Below are positions 60,654-64,000 of a DNA stretch of 64,000 nt, one piece after another. This DNA comes from Ruminococcus sp. Marseille-P6503 (GTDB lineage Bacteria > Bacillota > Clostridia > Oscillospirales > Ruminococcaceae), in NCBI RefSeq assembly GCF_900604945.1, contig NZ_UWPB01000002.1, positions 124,001 through 188,000 on the forward strand, written 5' to 3'. Each line of letters starts with the position of its first letter. The first letter of the stretch is position 1. Position numbers and translations under genes: made by a program. Under the pieces are notes generated by a model. That model did no database searches. It worked only from the letters and a program-made list of their open reading frames with translations, and was not told the DNA's origin.

Positions 60654-61853
60654 TCAAGATAAATTTTTAGGATTTTTCGTAGGGGTTGGCAAATAAGGTC
60701 TGTTCTCTTTGAGAATAACAAAAATAATATTACAAAGCTTGCGAGCAACACCTCCGACAGCAGTGAGATGGTGCTTGCCTCTGGCTCTGAGAGATTGATA
60801 ATATTCAGATAAAACGGGGTCGCAGAAAGCGGCACGCTGTGCGGCAAGCCAGATAGCTCTGCGCAGATAAGGTGAACCACGCTTGGAGATTTTGTTTTTA
60901 GTTCCTGAAAACTCTCCCGATTGTTTAACGGTAACGTCAAGTCCTGCAAAGGCAACAAGCTGATTAGGACGTTCAAAGCGGTTGATATCGCCGATCTCAC
61001 TGACGATGATTGCACCAAGAACATCACCGATACCGGTGATAGTGGTTATGTATTGATTGGTTTCGTGAAGAAGATTTGAAATCTGTTCTTCAAGCTCAGA
61101 AAGCTGATTTTCAAGGAAAACAACCTGCTGCATAAGCTGCTTGATCTGAAAAGAAAAAGCGTCTTTTGCAAAGGCGATACCAAAGGTGTTTTTAGCAGCA
61201 GCTTTGAGTTCTTCAGCCTTCTCTTTGCCAAATTTACCGTGACTTGCTTTGTTCAAAATGTTGGTAAGCTTTCTTGTGGAAATTGCAAGCATATCTTCAG
61301 GTGTTGGGCAGTTCAGAAGCAACTCGGTTGATGAGCTTCCGAATGTATCTGAAAACAGCTTGTCATACTCGGGGAATACTTGGTCAAGCAATGCAATTAC
61401 ACGTCTTTTGCAGTCGCCGCAGGCGTCCACAAGTGCAAGACGATAGCGTGAAAGCTGTCTTAATGCAGTGATATTTTCCTCAGAAAGCGAGGATGCTGAA
61501 TAGTCTCCGAAACGCATAATCTGAGCGATGATATATGAATCCTTAGAGTCGTTCTTGGTCTGACGAATATACATTTTTCTGAAAGCTTCGGACTGAATAG
61601 GGTTGATAACCTTGACAGTATATCCAAGCTCAAGGAAAAAAGCATATACGGAAAGCCAGTAGTGACCAGTTGCTTCCATTCCGATGATAACATCGTCAGG
61701 AGCAATTTCAAATTTTTCAAAAACAGCAAGGATTTTCCCACAGCCTTGCTTGTCGTTGGCGAAGGGGATGCTGTCAAGCAGAGTTTTGCCGTTTATGTCG
61801 ATGACGGAAGCCTCGTGCTTGTATTTAGCGATGTCAATTCCGCAATAAAACAT
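60654..61853 (-). CDS. IS110-family transposase (DEDD/RuvC-like bridge recombinase)
   Basis: The protein has 399 residues, full length. The N-terminal RuvC-like domain has Asp in FYCGIDIAKYKHEASVID, Glu in DVIIGMEATGHYWLSVY, and the Asp pair in RQTKNDSKDSYIIAQ. A coiled coil follows (LENQLSELEEQISNLL). The C-terminal Transposase_20 domain has ITGIGDVLGAIIVSEIGDIN, LVAFAGLDVTVKQSGEFSG and the catalytic Ser in KRGSPYLRRAIWLAA. In this family the enzyme, guided by a bridge RNA from the non-coding end, recombines donor and target DNA. No frameshift is seen, so it may be active. Confidence 0.95.
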   Translation of the reverse strand: MFYCGIDIAKYKHEASVIDINGKTLLDSIPFANDKQGCGKILAVFEKFEIAPDDVIIGMEATGHYWLSVYAFFLELGYTVKVINPIQSEAFRKMYIRQTKNDSKDSYIIAQIMRFGDYSASSLSEENITALRQLSRYRLALVDACGDCKRRVIALLDQVFPEYDKLFSDTFGSSSTELLLNCPTPEDMLAISTRKLTNILNKASHGKFGKEKAEELKAAAKNTFGIAFAKDAFSFQIKQLMQQVVFLENQLSELEEQISNLLHETNQYITTITGIGDVLGAIIVSEIGDINRFERPNQLVAFAGLDVTVKQSGEFSGTKNKISKRGSPYLRRAIWLAAQRAAFCDPVLSEYYQSLRARGKHHLTAVGGVARKLCNIIFVILKENRPYLPTPTKNPKNLS

Positions 61854-61869
61854 TGTGATACACCTCGTA

Positions 61870-62070
61870 AAATTTTGTTACAGCAAAGGTTATCCTCTGT
61901 ATTTTACGGAAATACAACCTCGTTAGATATTCAGCACTTAAATGCTATCCAGCTCATTCGCATCTGTCCGTAAAGCAGAGGCGCTACTCTTTCAAAGGAA
62001 GCCTTGCTTCAAGGAAGCGAACAGCGCCCTCTGACTGTACAGATTTATTATCTCACATTTCTGTGTGATA
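61870..62070 (-). ncRNA. Putative IS110 bridge RNA
   Basis: Read on the minus strand from ~62070, the leader has a short 5' hairpin (TATCACACA-GAAA-TGTGAGATA, 62070-62049). Next comes a large stem with an internal loop (CAGAG-GGCGCT pairing with AGCGCC-TCTG, 62033-61976), then a second stem-loop (AGGTTGTATTT pairing with AAATAC..AACCT, 61920-61886). This 5' stem-loop plus two internal-loop hairpins is the architecture of bridge RNAs (target-binding and donor-binding loops) in IS110 elements with the RNA upstream of the transposase. Guide segments could not be matched to flanking DNA. Confidence 0.6.
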
Positions 62071-62134
62071 AACAAGAGGTTTCATAGGGGTTCTCTTTAA
62101 ATTACCCTTAAATTTATTATACGAGGAACTGAAA

Positions 62135-63031
62135 ATGACAATCCAGCAGTTAAAATATGCCGTAACAGCGGCGGAAAAAGGTACTATGAGCGAGGCCGCA
62201 CAATCGCTGTTTATCGCTCAGCCAAGCCTGACGAATGCTATAAGAGATTTGGAAAAAGAACTTCGCATCACAATTTTTCACCGTACAAACAACGGAATCA
62301 TAGCGACTAACGAGGGAGAAGAATTTCTCGGTTATGCCCGACAGGTATTGCAGCAGGTAGGACTGATTGAAGAAAAATACATTGACGGAAAGTCGCGCAA
62401 GCAGATTTTTTCCGTTTCAGCGCAGCATTATTCCTTTGCGGTCAATGCCTTTGTGGACGTTATAAAAACCTTCGGAAGTCAAAGCTATGATTTTACGCTT
62501 CGTGAAACTCAGACATACGAAATCATACAGGATGTTTCCCGTTTGAAAAGTGAAGTGGGCATACTTTATCTTTCAAGAGAAAATGAGAATATCATCAGCA
62601 AAATCATAGCCGAAAACGGTCTTGCGTTTGAAGAGCTTTTTACAGCCACTCCCCACGTTTTTATCAGCTATCGACATCCTCTTGCACAAAAGGAAATTGT
62701 TACATTATCGGACTTGGCGGATTATCCCTATCTTTGCTTTGAACAAGGTGATTATAATTCATTCTACTTTTCGGAGGAGATTTTAAGCTCCGTTCCTCGT
62801 GAAATGACAATAAAGGTTCGTGACAGGGCAACCCTTTTCAACCTTGCGGTAGGACTTGACGGCTATACTATAAGCACCGGAATCATCAGCCACGAGCTGA
62901 ATGGAGAAAACATTATTGCACGTCCGCTTGACATTGACGAATGTATCAGAGTAGGTACGGTTACAAGAAAAAATATGACTCTCAGCCGCCTTGGCACAGC
63001 TTATATGGACGCTCTGAAAAACCATATTTAA
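62135..63031 (+). CDS. LysR-family transcriptional regulator upstream of metE
   Basis: The protein has 298 residues behind GAGGAA. The N-terminal winged helix reads MTIQQLKYAVTAAEKGTMSE, AQSLFIAQPSLTNAIRDLEK, IFHRTNNGIIATNEGEEFL; the C-terminal domain is a periplasmic-binding-protein-like effector fold (residues ~90-298). It lies 112 bp before metE on the same strand, with a symmetric LysR-type site between them, so it may control methionine synthesis in the manner of MetR; the effector is unknown. Confidence 0.9.
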   Translation: MTIQQLKYAVTAAEKGTMSEAAQSLFIAQPSLTNAIRDLEKELRITIFHRTNNGIIATNEGEEFLGYARQVLQQVGLIEEKYIDGKSRKQIFSVSAQHYSFAVNAFVDVIKTFGSQSYDFTLRETQTYEIIQDVSRLKSEVGILYLSRENENIISKIIAENGLAFEELFTATPHVFISYRHPLAQKEIVTLSDLADYPYLCFEQGDYNSFYFSEEILSSVPREMTIKVRDRATLFNLAVGLDGYTISTGIISHELNGENIIARPLDIDECIRVGTVTRKNMTLSRLGTAYMDALKNHI

Positions 63032-63061
63032 GCTTGATATAGTTAAAAGCTATACTAAGCT
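63031..63061 (+). promoter_or_regulatory. Symmetric LysR-type binding site before metE
   Basis: The block AAGCTTGATATAG - TTAAAAG - CTATACTAAGCTT is nearly symmetric and contains the LysR-type box ATAG-N7-CTAT. It lies between the regulator's stop and metE. Confidence 0.5.
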
Positions 63062-63143
63062 TAGATAAATAAGTATTTTACAAACACGCCTTTCCGCAGT
63101 AAAATAAAAATGTACAAAAACTGCTTTGAAAGGACATTTAAAT

Positions 63144-64000
63144 ATGAAAACTTCAATCGTCGGCTATCCGAGAGTAGGTTCTCTGAGAGAACTGAAATTC
63201 GCAAGTGAAAAGTACTTCCGTAAGGAGATTACGGAAACAAAATTGCAGAAAACTGCAAAAGCGCTTCGTTTGGAAAATCTTAAAGCTCAGAAAGAAAGCG
63301 GACTGGATTTTATTCCGTCCAATGATTTCTCTTTCTATGACGGAATACTCGATACCGCTTTTCTGCTGAATGCTGTTCCGAAAAGATATACAAGTCTCGG
63401 ACTTTCACATCTTGATACATATTTTGCTGCCGCACGAGGCTATCAGGGCGAAAATGGCGATGTTAAAGCGCTTGCAATGAAAAAGTGGTTCAATACAAAT
63501 TATCACTACATGGTGACGGAAATAGACGACAATACAGAAATCCGTCTTGCAGACGATAAGCCGTTCACGCTTTATCAGGAAGCTCAGACCGCAGGCGTAA
63601 AAACCAAGCCTGTTATTATAGGCGCTTATACATTCCTGAAGCTTGCTCGTTATACAGGAAAAAAGACCGCCGCGGACTTCGTTTCGGATACTGCAAAGGC
63701 TTATACTGAAATTCTGAATAAATTTGATAGCCTTGGTGCAGAGTGGATTCAGATTGACGAGCCATGTCTTGTTATGGATATGACTGCTGATGATATTGAT
63801 ATTTTTAAACAGCTTTATACGGAAATTCTCAAATCAAAGGGCAGCGTAAAACTTCTTTTGCAAACCTATTTCGGAGATGTCCGTGACTGCTATCAAAACA
63901 TCTGCAAGCTTGATTTTGACGGTATCGCTCTTGATTTTATAGAGGGAAAACAGTCGTTAAATCTGATTAAGGAAAACGGTTTTCCACAAGATAAAATTCT
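63144..64000 (+). CDS. metE: Cobalamin-independent methionine synthase MetE (3' end outside window)
   Basis: The ATG at 63144 follows AAAGGA, and 285 codons are open to the window end. The N-terminal half of MetE is clear: SIVGYPRVGSLRELKFASEK, FSFYDGILDTAFLLNAVP, YFAAARGYQG, KKWFNTNYHYMVTEI and the DEPCLVMD-type strand WIQIDEPCLVMDM. It transfers the methyl group of 5-methyltetrahydropteroyl-glutamate to homocysteine. The catalytic zinc-binding C-terminal half lies beyond the window. It is probably regulated by the preceding LysR protein. Confidence 0.96.
   Translation, partial: MKTSIVGYPRVGSLRELKFASEKYFRKEITETKLQKTAKALRLENLKAQKESGLDFIPSNDFSFYDGILDTAFLLNAVPKRYTSLGLSHLDTYFAAARGYQGENGDVKALAMKKWFNTNYHYMVTEIDDNTEIRLADDKPFTLYQEAQTAGVKTKPVIIGAYTFLKLARYTGKKTAADFVSDTAKAYTEILNKFDSLGAEWIQIDEPCLVMDMTADDIDIFKQLYTEILKSKGSVKLLLQTYFGDVRDCYQNICKLDFDGIALDFIEGKQSLNLIKENGFPQDKI

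Larger units (their letters stand above)
60620..62090 (-). mobile_element. IS110-family insertion sequence (approximate limits)
   Basis: The element comprises the 399-codon transposase at 60654-61853 and a ~230-nt non-coding leader (61854-62090). IS110 elements usually lack terminal inverted repeats and target duplications, so exact ends cannot be read from one copy. A -35-like TTGACT lies on the minus strand in the right end (60638-60633), as expected for the junction promoter formed in the circular intermediate. Confidence 0.75.

Overview
The window looks like chromosome from a low-to-mid GC, anaerobic, spore-forming member of the Clostridia, most likely a Ruminococcus-like gut or rumen bacterium. 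The evidence is an alpha/beta-type small acid-soluble spore protein, an Rnf ferredoxin:NAD oxidoreductase operon, HrcA/CIRCE-controlled groES-groL, a secreted GH5 mannanase-like enzyme with carbohydrate-binding modules, many TTG/GTG starts behind strong Shine-Dalgarno sites, and several small mobile elements. The species call is an inference.

Layout. 1-2600: end of an M23-like peptidase, a membrane-anchored Ig-like (Big_2) protein and a two-winged-helix DNA-binding protein. 2700-8360 is an accessory island: an integrase broken by one in-frame stop, a dinB/umuC-like remnant, a solitary OLD-family ATPase/TOPRIM nuclease, a two-gene module bracketed by 32-bp direct repeats with a palindromic core, a large structured non-coding RNA candidate behind a near-consensus promoter, and tRNA-Arg. 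8500-20200 is core: groL/groES, a PhoB-type two-component system, an HtrA protease, GNAT, RluA-type pseudouridine synthase, DUF975, a histidine phosphatase, an XRE regulator and ApbE. 20281-26417 is rnfCDGEA-(2-hydroxyacyl-CoA dehydratase-like gene)-rnfB; ApbE just upstream probably flavinylates RnfD and RnfG. 26500-29750 holds SASP, a VanY-like carboxypeptidase and mntP behind a yybP-ykoY manganese riboswitch.

29899-32200: two tRNA-Ser genes followed by an inovirus-like remnant (Zot-type ATPase plus three tiny membrane proteins, and a broken repressor). 32317-39054: a multi-domain GH5 enzyme, a dispersed intergenic repeat and a leftward operon of one small secreted protein, a membrane protein, two FtsX-like permeases and an ABC ATPase. 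39556-43529: MarR regulator, guaA, HAD hydrolase and small proteins.

43560-55610 is the most interesting accessory block. A mobilizable element (truncated RepA-like ATPase, oriT-like site, MobV relaxase) abuts a truncated proA. It carries a four-gene defence operon: small HTH controller, fused double adenine methyltransferase, AlwI-family type IIS endonuclease and a PHP-SMC ATPase. Degraded gene fragments and an IS3 remnant flank it. 56036-59504 is a second secreted-peptide plus ABC-transporter operon. 60620-62090 is an IS110-family element with a leader that folds like a bridge RNA. The window ends with a LysR regulator and the start of metE.

All family assignments rest on motif recognition by eye; no database search was run.
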